A stretch of DNA of 64,000 nt from Stenopsyche tienmushanensis (Eukaryota > Arthropoda > Insecta > Trichoptera > Stenopsychidae). Shown here in pieces: positions 32,701-45,104 of this stretch (positions are counted from its first letter, which is position 1; each line of letters starts with the position of its first letter). The stretch is taken from NCBI GenBank assembly GCA_008973525.1, contig WACJ01000126.1:992001-1056000 (forward strand). The letters run 5' to 3'. The position numbers and the translations under genes are program-made. A model generated the notes under the pieces. That model did not search any database and was not told the DNA's origin. It saw only the letters and a list, made by a program, of their open reading frames with translations.

Positions 32701-34795
32701 AATTGAAGAATGGTTTATAAAAATTAAATAGTAAGTAATTCCAGTATTTTTATAAATTTCAACAGCAACCTGCAGACCCTTGGAGTACCAGCACTGCTTC
32801 TCCCGGTGCTGCTAGTCCGCCTTTAGTTGATCCTTGGTCACCCCGACCTGCTGCTGCATTGCCATCTAATTCTAGTGCTGATCCTTGGGCACCACTAGCA
32901 CAGGTAATTCTATAGGGTCTTACAAAAGTCATCCAGAAAGTAAGGTTACAACATTTATACAGGATCAAAAAATGCTTGTATTTAATTCAAATTCACAAGA
33001 TACTCCACAATTATATTTGACTATTTTTCAACATAACTGCCGTTGAAATCGATACATTTCTGTAGTCGGGGCACCAGCTTTTGTATACCAGCCCCGTAAA
33101 CTTCCGTCATCAGCTCTTCTTGGATTATTTTGGACCCATGTCTCAACCCCCGTCACAATAAAGTCCAGAAAAGATTGGCTTAATGCATGCTTATCGTACA
33201 GTTGCCTCAGACAGCCTTCCGGTGCTGGTTGGCATCTGTTTCCTGGATCTGTAGCTGCAGATTAGTATGGTGCACTGCCCTAAGGAAATAGACAACAAAT
33301 GCTGCCAACGTCGAATGGCAAAAAAGATGATCGAAGTACACAAAGAACGTCACCCGTTCTTCAACGCCATTGAACGGAGATTTGACTATCATTGAGTCAA
33401 TCCCAACCATTGGACATTACAGTTCCTATCGGGATACGGCCGTTTCAGTGCCCATTTATTGGGACTGGGCCATGCGAATATATCAGATTGTCCATGCTTG
33501 GATACATGCAAGGACGCAGATCTTCAGTGGACATGTTGGCATGGCTTCCAAAAGGGAGGTGCTTCTGTGCCGTGTGCTTTTACCATGTGCGGGGTCTATG
33601 GAGCACAAAGACCTGTTGACCTGTCCCGGTACCTTCAGCATTCTAGACACCCATCTTGCACACAACTTCTTTTAACTAAGTTTTACTGGCGCAATATCAT
33701 CGAGGATACTTTGAGAAATGTCAAGGAATTCCTTATGAAGGTCGTCAAGCATAACACGGCGATTACAGTACGGCCTTCTCTGAACAACCACTTCGTGACA
33801 CGTTGTCAACTCATTAAACCACTACCATAAACTTCCACAAGCTTCCAATGAATATTTGCAGTAGTATTGTTCTGCAAATTCAATTAACGGATGACCGCCT
33901 GGATCTCACACCAATGGAAGTTGGAAGAATTTATTGTAGCTGAACAATATGGCTGAAAAATACGCGGGAGCATACAAATTGATCGTTAGGATCCTCCCTA
34001 CACGCCAGGTATGCCATCTTCGAAAAAAGAATCCTCCAGCCTCAGGAGCCCTTGTAACCTTATTACTTTCTAGATTTCTTAGCTTGCATTTTAAAATGAA
34101 TATGTCAAAATACTTGAATGTTTTTTAAATATGTTATATGTTAAATTTTTACAGAGTTTTAACCAGTCACCGACTTTAAATACACTCTCGACCCCTTCAT
34201 CTGATTTAGAAGAGTTTGACATAATCACCAATAGATCACAAATCCAACCACCATCGAATGGATTAAATAACAACAATAATCAGTCGAACGGAAAGACGAT
34301 TTCACCCGATCCATTTGATTTATCGGCGTTGAGCGATAATCTAGGAACCAACGCCAATGGACCACCGCAACCGATCAAAAAAACTCCACAATCCTTCCTC
34401 GGTGAAAATAGTGCATTAGTAAATTTAGATAATTTGATTAAGCCAACAAACGGCAGTGAACACACTTTTGGATCCGCCCCGACTGGCATTCTATCGGCGG
34501 CGAATCCTTTCTCGCCGGAGGTTCAGCAGACACGACCGAATCTTTTCCACGCTCAGGCACAGGTACCTTCCGTTGTTTGCTAATAAATGGTATGATTTTA
34601 ATGCGGCCGAATTTGAAATTATTCATCGTGGTTTGTTTTCAGTCGCGACCCACTATCAACGAAATAAAACAACAGCCTTCGCTGGCGATGGGCTCCGTTC
34701 AGCACGATCCGTGGACGCCGGCTCCGGCGAACTCGCCCTGGGCGCCGATTTCTTCACAATCACAATCAAACACACCAAATCCTTTCTTATCATAA
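29728..34795 (+). CDS. lqf: Epsin (liquid facets), endocytic adaptor
   Basis: Epsin bends membranes and links ubiquitinated cargo to clathrin, and is needed for Notch-ligand endocytosis in flies. Exons in frame: 29728-29820, 30341-30632, 31052-31224, 31322-31533, 31616-31778, optional 32411-32449, 32766-32903, 34155-34562 and 34643-34795. They give 543 residues, or 556 with the 39-bp exon. An ENTH domain starts around residue 9 (MQVNVAGLRRNIKN, ATSNDPWGPS, NWRHVYKALLLMEYLI). Two ubiquitin-interacting motifs follow at about 215-234 and 241-256 (EEDLQLQLALAMSREEA and RLMLALSQSE). Next come a clathrin box LLDLLD at about 274, four DPW motifs for AP-2 (DPWSTS, DPWSPR, DPWAPL, DPWTPA) and two NPF motifs for EH domains, the last just before the stop. 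ATG 29752 equals the usual fly start. ATG 29728, directly after an acceptor, adds eight residues. Introns hold several transposons. Confidence 0.95.
30652..30977. mobile_element. hAT-type MITE in epsin intron 2
   Basis: The ends form terminal inverted repeats: CAGTGGCGTGTGGT at the left and ACCACACGCCACTA at the right. They are flanked by ATGTGTAT (30644-30651) and ATATGTAT (30978-30985), an 8-bp target duplication with one mismatch, as expected of hAT elements. The 326-bp body has no coding frame. It is non-autonomous. Confidence 0.75.
31995..32186. mobile_element. Mariner-like MITE in an epsin intron
   Basis: TTGGGTGTGTGAATAA at the left is matched by the exact complement TTATTCACACACCCAA at the right. 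The left end is preceded by TA, but the right is followed by TG, so the TA duplication has decayed or the edges are one base off. The 192-bp element has no coding capacity. The TTGGGTG end is of the mellifera-mariner type. Confidence 0.75.
32411..32449 (+). other. Candidate 39-bp microexon of epsin
   Basis: This segment is flanked by an acceptor (ACCACTAG) and a good donor (GTAAGA). It has a length divisible by three and fits between two phase-0 exons, adding SLDIGFKMYYDLP. It contains no stop. The spliced reading frame works with or without it, so it is most likely alternative. It resembles no known epsin motif. Confidence 0.45.
32920..33190 (-). mobile_element. Mariner transposase C-terminal remnant in an epsin intron
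   Basis: The minus strand reads RCIDFNGSYVEK-like sequence with a stop at about 33030, the usual end of mariner transposases (CIELKGDYVEK). A terminal-repeat-like GTCATCCAGAAAGTAAGG follows at 32929-32946. The upstream part (33060-33190) has weak mariner similarity. It is decayed. Confidence 0.6.
33390..34070 (+). mobile_element. R1/I-type LINE C-terminal region and tail in an epsin intron
   Basis: The plus-strand frame gives FLSGYGRFSAHLLGLGHA, then DCPCLDTCKDADLQWTCW, the post-RNase-H cysteine block of R1/I-clade LINEs. A shifted tail reads on to about 33830. The following non-coding tail (33930-34065, 'tcctccagcctcaggagccc') recurs at 58490-58630. The element is 5'-truncated and sits in the last large epsin intron, sense to the gene. 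Confidence 0.65.
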
Positions 34796-36470
34796 CCCAT
34801 TTCATGCGTTTTAATGTTTCATTTTTTACAATTTCACCATTGGCATATTGCACACGGTTGCCTTATTTGCTTTAAAATAATAGGCATCTATTTTATCGTT
34901 GATTTTGTTTGTTTACGGAATTTTTTCTCGAGAGCGCTTTCAAATCGTGATCCTGATGATCTTTCCTTATCTATTGGATACCGTTTATGGTATTGAAAAT
35001 TTATCAGTAACTTAATTGTATTCGTGCTCTGTACGCTCTTAATTTTCATATTTAAATATTATGTTTAATCGCATTTTAATGTTCTTCATGAATGTGGAAG
35101 GCATTTTTTTGTATACATTATTATAATATATCAATATTTATTTATCTTTCATGATTTGTGTCCGTCGTCGTTGGTGGATTTATCGATTTATGATAAACGG
35201 CATTTTGATACGATTGAATTGTATCGATGACGCGGTTTGTATATTGACGAGGAGGAGGAGAGGTTATTTGTAAATGCCACAGATTATAATAGTTAAATGG
35301 CTGTTATTATAATTTTTGTACGCGCGTGGATAGCTGTAAAAATAATATCTACATAAATTAATATATATATGAATTTATATGGAGGTTTTTTGTAATGTAT
35401 AAATTTACATATCGGATCATTTTGTAAATATAATAATAAAAATCATACAATAGTGTCCGCCTTTTTAGTTTTTAATATTTATCATGAGATCTTGCATTTA
35501 TTTGTATAAATATTTTTTTAAATAAATTATTTTATTGGTTAATTTTTTCAATTACAGATTTATGTAATAGATTTTTATTATAGAATATTTTGTCTTTGTG
35601 CTCTTTTTTCGAGAATGATAATGTAATGTTATAATTTTATCAAACAAGCAATATCACTATAGATATTTCACGACATCTGACGTTTATAGTGCCTTATTAA
35701 ATGAATTAAGCTTCAAATTTTCATTGTTCATTAATTATTGGGTGTATTCGGTTCGATTACATAATATCTACCGTCAAATTGTGCTTACATTGTTCCTGCT
35801 TCAACGTGGATCGATGGTGATTGGACAAAAATTAAATAGCAGTCATTTTTACTGATTTTTATATTTTTATAGCATAGGGTGATAATTGTAAGGGTTGTAG
35901 CGGCAGTAAATATATAAAATTATATTGTGCGGTGAATTGGTGAATAAGATAGTAATTGTAATATGTGTATAAAATATCTAACATACATACAAATATATCG
36001 AGGTATACATTGTGCTGTATGTAATTTTTAAGTTTTTAGATTTAATACGTAAATGATGACGAACGTATTCAAGCTCATATTTTTGATAAATCCTAGCAAT
36101 TATTTATTTATATGTAGAATGTATTAAATTAAGGCGATTGGCTATGCATGCTGATTGAGGCTTTAATTTTTTTTTAATTACATCTGAAAATGATGCTTAA
36201 TATGTTGTCTATTTGCAAATCGCTGTGAGTTATTATTTTTATCTACGTCTATAGTATATACACGCGTATATAAAATGTGAAAGTGGTTGGTTCTCGGTGA
36301 AAATTTATGTAACGTAATCAACTCTTTTTCCAATGCTCTTAAAATATATTCCTTTTTTACACGAATATCCTAATGCATCAAATTAATCCTGCCTATAAAA
36401 TATAATTAACAGATAGTTAGAAGAATTTTATTACAAATATTTTTAATAAACTTTTTGAGTCTTTGAATGG
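34796..36470 (+). other. Epsin 3' untranslated region, probable
   Basis: AT-rich and gene-free. Polyadenylation signals AATAAA occur at 35435-35440 and near 36446, so the untranslated region may be 0.65-1.7 kb long. The transcript end is inferred. Confidence 0.45.
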
Positions 36471-36760
36471 AACGGTTCTTTATTTTCATTTTACAAAATT
36501 GATTTGACATGTTTATGATTACAATGTGCAATTTATTGCTCTATTATATAGGGCAAAATACGTGACGGTGTTATTAAGGGAGGTTTCTGCCCCGTTCGGC
36601 TTTAAAAAAATAAGGAAAACAAAAAAATAGCGAGCAATCGGATAAAAGCTTTTTTTTTTTACCAACATTTTTTGTTCGTTAAATAAAAAAATTATGAATA
36701 TTTTCAGATAATTTTAGGTCAAACGATAAAGACGTTTGTCGTATACGCGCCTGCCAAATT

Positions 36761-37069
36761 TCATAAATAACGCGCATCTAGGGCGCGCGGGAGCACTTCC
36801 ATAAGCTCGGAAAATGTAGCCTCGAGGAAAATTGAACTGAAGTTTATGCGCGAATAAAATGTAATATTTACACCTAATCTGCCATGTTTCTTAAATAAAT
36901 TCTTCAGCTGACTGCTTTGGACAGCCTTCGGGTCAATCTTGCCTCTCCCGATGCTGCGTAATATGCAGCGTGAATACTGTGCACCGTATCCCTTAAGCCG
37001 CGAGTCAGGTCCAGATGGACAATAACCGTGTTCGAATCCGTCGATCATTTGCGATCGAATGTCACCCAA
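36761..37069 (-). other. Unrecognised 102-codon reading frame
   Basis: The minus-strand frame is GC-richer than its surroundings (SGPDSRLKGYGAQYSRC, GRGKIDPKAVQSSQLKN, FLEATFSELMEVLPRAL). It has no known domain and no splice partners that I can see. It may be part of a LINE with an unfamiliar sequence, or a single exon. I assign no product. Confidence 0.25.
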
Positions 37070-38000
37070 ATAGCATTTTTCATGGCAATTACACCTATTA
37101 GCGAGTAAGATCTTTACTACTTATGACGTGTCTGATGCACTCTTTCTTTGTCACGTTCGATTCATTCCCATACAGCTGAATTTCCAGAAGGGATTTGAAG
37201 GTCTGTTCGTTGTCCTATAGCTTTACTTAATTTGGGTGGCTCCTTCAGCCCGCTAAGAGAGCCAAAATGATTCAAGGGACTCTATTAGGCGGCCCTACCC
37301 AGTGGAGACTTTATATTGACTTTGAAATTTACTTAACGTATTCTTAAACACTGGCTTTTTCCGATTTACGTAGAAAAAATGATATTTTTGAAGCAACAAG
37401 GCAGGAACCTCCGATAAATTTGGTTTATTAAATACCTATTAAGATGTATCAGCATTTAACGAGGTGCCGGTGTAATTATAGCTTTTAAATCAAATATGAA
37501 TGGTTTTTGTATTTTCATTCTATTACAATTTTAAATGCTATATAAATTGTATTGAAGATTTTTTACCAAGATCTATATTTATAGGACAAAATCATCATTA
37601 ATCTTAACAATATTTTTGAGCTTAGTCAAATCAATGTATAATAGATAAAATCTGATTGCTCTGGGTGTTATTTCGACTTGAAGAGAAGTATTTTTTTTTA
37701 CGTTTTTGTAGTCAAGACTGATAAATCTTTCAGGGAAAGTATATGGTTACAACTAGAACTTAAACATTATTATATGATATATGTGGAAAAGTTTATATGT
37801 AATACAAATCATAGGAATACTTCGATTTTCAATCTACGTGAAACCTCAGAGCTGGGATATATTAGGGATACCCAGAATAAAGGGCGCCACGCGTAGCTAA
37901 GATCCAAAAACAACCGTCGGTACAACTGTTAAACGTCTCGCAAAACAAAGTATGCACACAAACAACGCTTGTGCTGATTCAAAAACCTTCGTGGGTGCGC
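37070..38000. other. Intergenic, nothing recognised
   Basis: AT-rich, with scattered short frames only. Confidence 0.4.
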
Positions 38001-38009
38001 GCCGAATAA

Positions 38010-38095
38010 CTCGACAAAATTTCATCGCAATCGGATGAACGGTATAGGAACGTATACGGGACAAACACGCATTATTTTTTTATATATATAGATTT
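38010..38095 (+). repeat. Dispersed tail repeat copy
   Basis: Contains 'aaaatttcatcgcaatcgga', then 'tgaacggtataggaacg' and 'gggacaaacacgca', with an AT-rich end (ttatatatatagat). It matches copies at 6520-6700 and 59155-59240. Confidence 0.65.
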
Positions 38096-38889
38096 ATTTA
38101 CAAAAATTATTCTAACACAATTGCTTCTTGCATCGTTTTATTAACGCGCATAACCCGTTTCGCGTCTTAAAAAGGGCCCTTATTTCTGGGTAAACGTACT
38201 ATTTGAACGATTTTTTGGTAATGAATTAAAAATATTTGTTATTATAACCGTACGCCAACGAAATGGGTATAAATTACATTTCAATTTGCTGTCTTGGGAT
38301 TCATATCGATTGTTTAGAATACAGCGTGGGATGCAAATATTGCAAAAAGATAGAGCGATATTTGCGCCGCCGTTCATATATATTTTTTTAGCTCACTTTA
38401 TTACATCTAATTATTTATTCGATAAATATATAAATGTGTTTACTAATTTTTATCGCAAATTCAAAACTAATTTATCTTTTTGATGTGCAACGAGTCGTTT
38501 TTATGTTATAATGACTCATATAATAAACCGACTAATTTATTGATTTATATGAACGATTTTATTGTTTGAATTGAATAAAAATGCCAATACACACAAGAGA
38601 TCAATTCATCTTTCTATGGATATTTTTATATTGTAATGTGTTAAATATTTTTTTGTTTATGATAAATGTACAAAATATAGAAATGGAAGTGTACGCTATG
38701 ATAATTTTTTCGTGTATTAATTTGAAATATTTGGATTTAAAAAGTTTTATTTGGGTGATCGACTCGTTTCATTTCATATAAGGGGTGCCGAAAAAGAAAG
38801 TCGTCCAAATAACGCTGCGAATTGTCTTCCAACCATATCTGACCCTTCGGTAGCTGATTTATACTTCAAGTAACGCGTCCTGGATGTTT

Positions 38890-39065
38890 GATTGGTTAGC
38901 TTTCAATCTCCGGTTTTACTGTGGATATGTTTAGTCACCTGTGTATGATGTCATTTTTAACGTACCATGGAGCGTCAGCTATAATACGCAGCACGTTATG
39001 TATATCCTTGCCGAGCTTAAGTTTTACAATAATCTTAGTCCCTTCAAAGAAACTGTGCTGTTGTT
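38890..39065 (-). mobile_element. Jockey-type LINE fragment, internally deleted
   Basis: It aligns with two separate parts of the copy at 61640-62380: 38899-38995 with 61740-61845 and 38996-39045 with about 62066-62110. The roughly 220 bases between are missing. The frame is destroyed. Confidence 0.7.
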
Positions 39066-40555
39066 TGGGTACCGTCAAATACCGTCAACATATGATTTTC
39101 TTTGTCGTTATCCCTTATATTTTTAATTTCAAATTCTCGCAATCAAAACAAACAATGATACATAAACATTGAGTCTTATGAAATGCTAGGATAGTGTGAA
39201 AAAACCGGCGATTGGAGATTTTTTAATCGACGCATTCGATCCGAATAATTTTTAATACGGAGTGGATATTTTTGACGTGAACAATGTAAGCGTTGAATAA
39301 ATAGTCAATTATATGATTTTTAGACTATTCTAATGCCGACATTACACACTCTTTTTATCGTTAATTTTAACATTTTCAATGTTGTTTATGTTGACTTCTT
39401 TACTTGTAAATAATCCTTATTTATCAATAAAAATTTATAAAAAGTTATTTTCATTTATTCTCACGTTTGATTTTGTAAATTTGAATTAAAACACACTGGT
39501 TTCATTATTTAAAACGAAAATAACTGATTATTTTATGGATGTGTATTTTCTGCTATGTTTGTAACTTGTTTTTACTAATTTAAAATGATTAATTAATTTA
39601 TAATCGCATCGTTGGCTCTCAATCGCTTCGCGTCGTAAGTTCCTATGAAATGTTTTCTTTTAAAATTTTGGCTTACCGATAAAACTCCTAATTACGAATA
39701 TAAACGTACAAAATAATGTTATATACGAAATATGCGATAATTGAGAGTCGACGCAAAGCAAATATATACGCGTTGTCCTGGAAATTTACTAAAAAATGTA
39801 TATTACAGATTTTTATAAATAGGTCTTAAAAAAAATAGTTACCATCCCTTTGATGAGTATGCACTCACTTGTTGCGTTTTATTGTTTTTTTCACATTCAA
39901 TTAAATTTGGATCAAAGTTTCATGAACGCAGAATCTATCAAAACTCACTAATCATAGGATTAAACAAAGGTAATCATGTTTAAAAAATTATTTTGTACAA
40001 AAGAAACATAATTTTTGTATGTAATGTTTTGTATGATTTGTCAACACGTAGCGATATTTGTATCATAACGAAGATTTATTTAATTCGAACATTTATCCGA
40101 ATGTACCCCCTGGGTATGGATGTGTTAACTTTTCTCCGTTTTGGACGTAAAATTCTACAATTTTCGGCTAGTTGCGACGATCCAATCCGTTGCTTGTGTA
40201 TTTATAACGTGTAATTTTAACACCTGTGATACCTTCTGCTACGATTCTTTTATACGAATTTTAATATTGCTGGTTTATCAGACTCTTAATAGTTCAACAA
40301 AATATATACGTCCAAAGCAAAGACTTCTTATCGTAGTGTGAAACGTTTGTCGCATTGAATGCGCTTAGATTTTGAAGTCGCTCGTAGAATGCCACGATGA
40401 AATTTTGATTTTTGATATAATAATGTACGCGATTAAAGAATTTCATGATAGGCCTGATTACGTTTCGCTCTCAATAGTCTTCATTTTAACCTTTAGTGAA
40501 CGAACTTATTTTTAATCAAAAAATGCAGAAGCTAAAGCAATTCCAATAGATACAA
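39066..40555. other. Intergenic, nothing recognised
   Basis: AT-rich sequence without a supported gene. Minor frames are unconvincing. Confidence 0.4.
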
Positions 40556-40557
40556 TA

Positions 40558-41060
40558 TATTCTCCTTCAATAGATACGATCTTTTCCATCTATTTTTTAG
40601 TATGCAACGCCGCTTTTAAACGTTCCAATTGCTAACAATAAATCTCACTCGTGAATCGATCAAATGGAGAACGAATTCACGGTAGATTATCCCTTTAGAA
40701 TCCCACCATACGCTCAAAAACGCTTTGTTTACTGTTAGATCCGGTGTAAAAACTGTTGAATCTTTATCGATTTCATCAGTAATGTCGTGTGTATGAACGT
40801 CGTACGACCTTATTTTCTATGTTGAAATTTCCGCTATTAAATTGTTTAAACTGTCTCTGACATTGACGAACAATTGGAGATTGTCTGAGCGTATCGCGAG
40901 TATTTTTAGTTGCAGTTGTTGCATCATTTTTTTGAGGATATTCGTGCAACCGAGACACAATTGACGATCAAAAAACGAAGAATTTGTGTAAAATAATCCC
41001 TCGTGTATCCGAATAAAATGGAATCTTGACTTCAACTGATATTATTTGTGGACCAATATT
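40558..41060 (-). mobile_element. Mariner transposase remnant
   Basis: Minus-strand fragments read ATTATKNTRDTL and QCQRQFKQFNSGNFNIEN, typical of the mariner N-terminal helix-turn-helix (AAKNIRDVYG... WFSRFKSGNFDVED). Further on comes FLSVWWDSKGIIYREF, the block around the second catalytic region (LSVWWDWKGVVYYEL). Frameshifts separate the two. It is dead. Confidence 0.75.
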
Positions 41061-42871
41061 TAAACTTGATTCCCGTCACTAATATGTCGGTAATTTTACG
41101 GGAATATTTTTATTATTTCGTTCGCTAAAGGTCATCCGGAGAACTACGGCAAAGCAGTTTATTAATTAGCAGATCTTCATCTAAATATCAAAACAGAATT
41201 GAGATTTTCCAGTCCCTTCTCCTTAATTAAAATGATTAATATTGCACAAAAACGTTCCTGGTTGTAGCCTATATTTAGATTGATACTTCAGTGTATTTTA
41301 CGCTACCAAATAATAGCGAGGATAGTCTCGGAAGCATCCGACCTAATAGAAGAAACACAAAAAAATTGGGAAAAAATGGTCAATGGCTTCGATACCCTAT
41401 TTATAGTGAGAACCGTCGAGCTTCTCAAAATAGACATCAACCGGCGACTCCACGTTTTCGTTGTTGACAAATCCACGCCTACTTTCTAGCCAAATGCGGC
41501 CGTTTTTAGCTTGATTTCATCACTCAAACGCTGCAATAAGTTCACCATAATATTCGCCGCGTATCTTCTCCCCTTTCATTCCATTATTTTGACTGTTCCT
41601 TTGTCTCAGGCGTGAAGTGATGAAGCTATGCTGTGAAACATCCAATATCGATAGTCGAGTGCTTCTGGGACCATCCTCGTAATATATCTGATATAAAATC
41701 TGAGTTCATCGATTGCTTTATACCGAAACGTTGCTCCGCCTCGACTTATGATCGATCTCCTCTTCAAATCAATATCCAACGAACGTTAGACGTAAGCGTA
41801 GCGAGGCTTAAAAACCAGCATTTTGATCTAAATAGTCGCTTTGAATCATTTTAATAATAGTTTTTGGGCCGTCGACAGGGTAAAACGTCTTTATTTTTCA
41901 ATCCGCAGCCCTCAAAAATCCCGTTTGTTGCATTAAAAGCTGCGTTACATTTTGAATAACGCTTAATTGAATGGATACTTTGTATAATTTATAACGATGA
42001 TTTTTAAAACGTTTGGTGAATTTATGTGGAAAATATCTATATTTATGAGGGTGCATAGACTATCAAAATATAGCGTTTGAATATCGTCAGAGGCTTATAC
42101 GCAGATAAAAATAATTTACGCGTTAATGAAACGGGAAAACGTATATATTGGTTTATTTTTTTTTGTTAAATTATTATTATTGGAATCGTCAAATAAATAT
42201 TTTTTGTAATATATTAGAAATAATGGCTGGATGCTGCTTTTATTCCACGAGTATTCTAGCTTTATGTTTTACTAATAAATATTGTAATTAATGAAATGTT
42301 GGTGTGGCATATATTATTTTATTTTGATGTAATCATTTTTGGTCTGCATTTTAATCTTGTAATTTCTATCACTTATAAATGATAATAATAAATAATAAAA
42401 AAACAAAAATAGGAAATGGAAAATTAACTCTTTGATGCGTCATCGGATTGTAAAAGAAACAAAAATGTAGATTTTTATTAATTTATTATAAATGTTTGAT
42501 ATAAATATTTATATGGTATTAAATATAAAATAAATTTGCTTGTTTTATTTTCTTACTACTTAAAAACTATAGGGGCCTTTCAATAAGGGCGTTCGATTTC
42601 AAAAATAAAATTTGATGATTTGCACACGTTGCTCAATACATTACTGAACTTCGATCGTCCTTATTGAAAGACAATAAAATAATTATTTAAATATACTTCA
42701 GGAGTTGGTACACCCAATAAAATAATTTATCTCTTAAAAAATTCTTTGTGAATCGTACACTTTAAATAAAAGCTCGATCGACGCTGTTAATACACAATTT
42801 CAGTCTCAATACGTTAATACGTCGTATGTGGGTACTATCGTCGAAAGAATAAAATAAACATCGAGGGCATT
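41061..42871. other. Intergenic, nothing recognised
   Basis: AT-rich. A 69-codon frame near 41280 has no known domain. The stretch up to 42871 probably includes the 3' untranslated region of the C10 gene. Confidence 0.4.
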
Positions 42872-43222
42872 TCAAAGACACGTATTGAAGGCCGACGTGA
42901 AAGAAACCGGCGGCAAGAAATGACTTCTGATCTCTCCGTGGAGGCGAGCCACTTCGGGGTCGATTCGTTCAATCTCTCTGACGATTTGTGTGAATTGGAC
43001 TATTCCCTCTCTTCCAGAAGCGAATCCGTGATTTGATATGACTTCCATTTCGATCTGCACCACCATCGGGAAAATGATCTGCATCATTTTGAGCATTTCG
43101 TTGCCGGCCGCCTCCTTGGCCTCGTTTAATTTCACATAGTTGTCTGGTTCGGCCATGGTTCTAATTATTTCGCTGAGCACTTCTCTCATTTTCTCCGTTG
43201 TCATATTATGCATTCTTGACAT
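42872..43222 (-). CDS. Protein C10 homologue (C12orf57 family)
   Basis: A small intracellular protein of unknown biochemical function; the human gene (C12orf57) is linked to brain and eye development. The frame encodes 116 residues without an intron, against 126 in human. Family-wide blocks are visible: MREVLSEIIRTMAEPDNYVK, NEAKEAAGNEMLKMMQIIFP, QIEMEVISNHGF, GIVQFTQIVREIERIDPEVA and HFLPP near the end. The protein is predicted to be mostly helical. Three in-frame ATGs (43222, 43213, 43204) start close together, and the first is taken. The frame stays open upstream to 43369 without another ATG. No neighbour is functionally related. Confidence 0.9.
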   Translation of the reverse strand: MSRMHNMTTEKMREVLSEIIRTMAEPDNYVKLNEAKEAAGNEMLKMMQIIFPMVVQIEMEVISNHGFASGREGIVQFTQIVREIERIDPEVARLHGEIRSHFLPPVSFTSAFNTCL

Positions 43223-44860
43223 TTGAATTTGTACGGAATAAAACTTTAACCACACCTCGTCACTTTTGACAGCTACACAACAAGAGTTATGGTCGTTATA
43301 GTTGATCAATATTTTGGTCTGAATTTTGACACATACAGTATGGTTTTTGGGTAAATTTGCACCAAGCAAAATGATTCAAAAAATTAATATTTCTGATTGT
43401 TATTACATTTAATTAAATGAATTTATATCACATTAATATCAAATGAATAAAAATATTTAAAGGGAGCTTTGAGAATTTTCCAATAAAATTTAATCGAGTG
43501 ATTATTAAATGGACATATTAAACAAATTCCACATGTATTTCAGAAATTAGGCATTTATCATTCTGATTTAGAATCGAATATCAATATTGATGGCTGGATA
43601 ATAATTGCATTTGTTTTCTTTTTGCTAAATGTTGTCGCATATATGCGACGCGGGCACTAAAGAGAAAAGCAAATTTTTGACGTCTTAAAAAAATAAATTT
43701 CAGCCATCTCTCGGATTAATTGCGAATGAATCGCTTTTTCAAATAAAAAAAAATGCAATGCACCTGTTGCTCACTAGATAGCACTACAGTATTTGTCACA
43801 ATTTTTAAATTTTCGCGAGATCTTTTCATTAGTTTCTTGTTTAAAATGTCAGTTTTGTTAATTCATAGCGAATGAAGTGTTTTTTGGCAATTTTATAACG
43901 GAATGAAGTATCGAAGTAAGTGCAATATAATACGATACGTTTTGTATAAATGTTCGTGAATTACTCTTATCGCTCTAGCATAAATACTTGAAAATTACTC
44001 GTTGTAAAGTGTTAAGTCTCGAACGTCATTCGTGGAAAGTCCTCATCTTGAGACTCAGTCTGATGAGCCCACATCCTTTCCAATGCTGAATCCCTGACGA
44101 AATTTATGACAAAAACTTATACAATAACTTTCAAAAGGGTTAACCTCACGTAGCCAGAGCGTACAATGTCGATATTGTGTTATTGTGCAACCTATAAGCT
44201 GTGCAATTGTGCAATTTGTACCCTTTAACCGTTTCATGAGTACTCACGGAAATATCCGTTTTGACCTTCACTATTCAGAAAGGGCACTCTTGTGTATTGA
44301 AGCTCCGAGGCGGACAGAGACAGAGAGAACTTAGCGTAGTTCGGGAGACTGAGACGGATAGCTTCTTCATATGCATCGCATGATTGTATAGATCGTTAAG
44401 CCCAAATTTATCGACTTATAATGATTTCGATTTCAAGTGTGTTATTTGTTTACGCAAAGAAACGACCGAATATTGTGTTATCGAGTGTTTGTTTATCTTC
44501 TCTGCGTATTGAATGAGTCTTTGTTCAATTATCATTTCCTTCTAAAGGAGGAGCAAATGAATCGATTTTTTGTGCATTGTTTATGTAAAGAAATGACGTG
44601 GTCTTGTATTCACTATCAAGTGTTCATTTAGAATTGACTCTGCCTCGAATTGAAGATTGTCTTACGTTGATTAGGAGCTGACAGAAAGTAATCGGCGTAA
44701 AGCGATTATGACATCAACGACTTCATCGATTTTAAATTTGCTCACTAACGAAAAGGTTAATATCAACTTGATGCTCCGGAGGTATCCGTTCTAGCGTAAT
44801 GACAAATACGGCTTAACATTTTACTGCTTCTAAAATAAGTTTGCCTACGCTCATTTTTTT
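43223..44860. other. Upstream region of the C10 gene
   Basis: AT-rich. A weak relative of the repeat at 3060 and 8900 lies at about 44430-44630, possibly in two tandem pieces ('gaatattgtg' and 'tattcactatcaagtgttcattta'). No gene is recognised. Confidence 0.4.
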
Positions 44861-44869
44861 TTAGGTTAG

Positions 44870-44955
44870 CCCTTTGATTAGTATGGACATACATGTATGT
44901 CCGAACTTTCATGTCCCAGATAGAGTATCGACATACATATATGTCCATACTCCCT
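44870..44955. mobile_element. Short palindromic element, piggyBac-MITE-like
   Basis: It contains two near-palindromic blocks, GTATGGACATACATGTATGT (44881-44900) and GTATCGACATACATATATGT (44925-44944). The two are roughly inverted relative to each other, after a 'CCCTTTGA' start. Insect piggyBac-type MITEs often begin with TTAA then CCCTTTGA. Here TTAA is not intact. Tentative. Confidence 0.35.
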
Positions 44956-45027
44956 GGCGCCTTATTTTAAATAAAATATGAATGCATATTTTTTTTATAA
45001 ATACTACATAGATTTATCAATAACTAG

Positions 45028-45100
45028 ATTTTTTGCTTGGTTATTGGTGCATTCATTTTCAATAAAATTGGTAGCCGATTTCTAGGTATGCTAGTGCCGT
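45028..45100 (-). mobile_element. Penelope-like element 3' fragment
   Basis: It matches 47500-47575 ('tggttattggtgcattcattttc' and 'aaaattggtagcc..atctaggtatgctagtgccgtc'). On the minus strand the better copy encodes DGTSIPRFWLPIL, the C-terminus of a Penelope-type protein. It is cut by the R1-like LINE on its right. Confidence 0.55.
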
Positions 45101-45104
45101 CTCT

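Noticed and set aside
44437..44631. 64-codon frame near the repeat at 44.4 kb
   Set aside because: Overlaps a degenerate dispersed repeat and has no domain.
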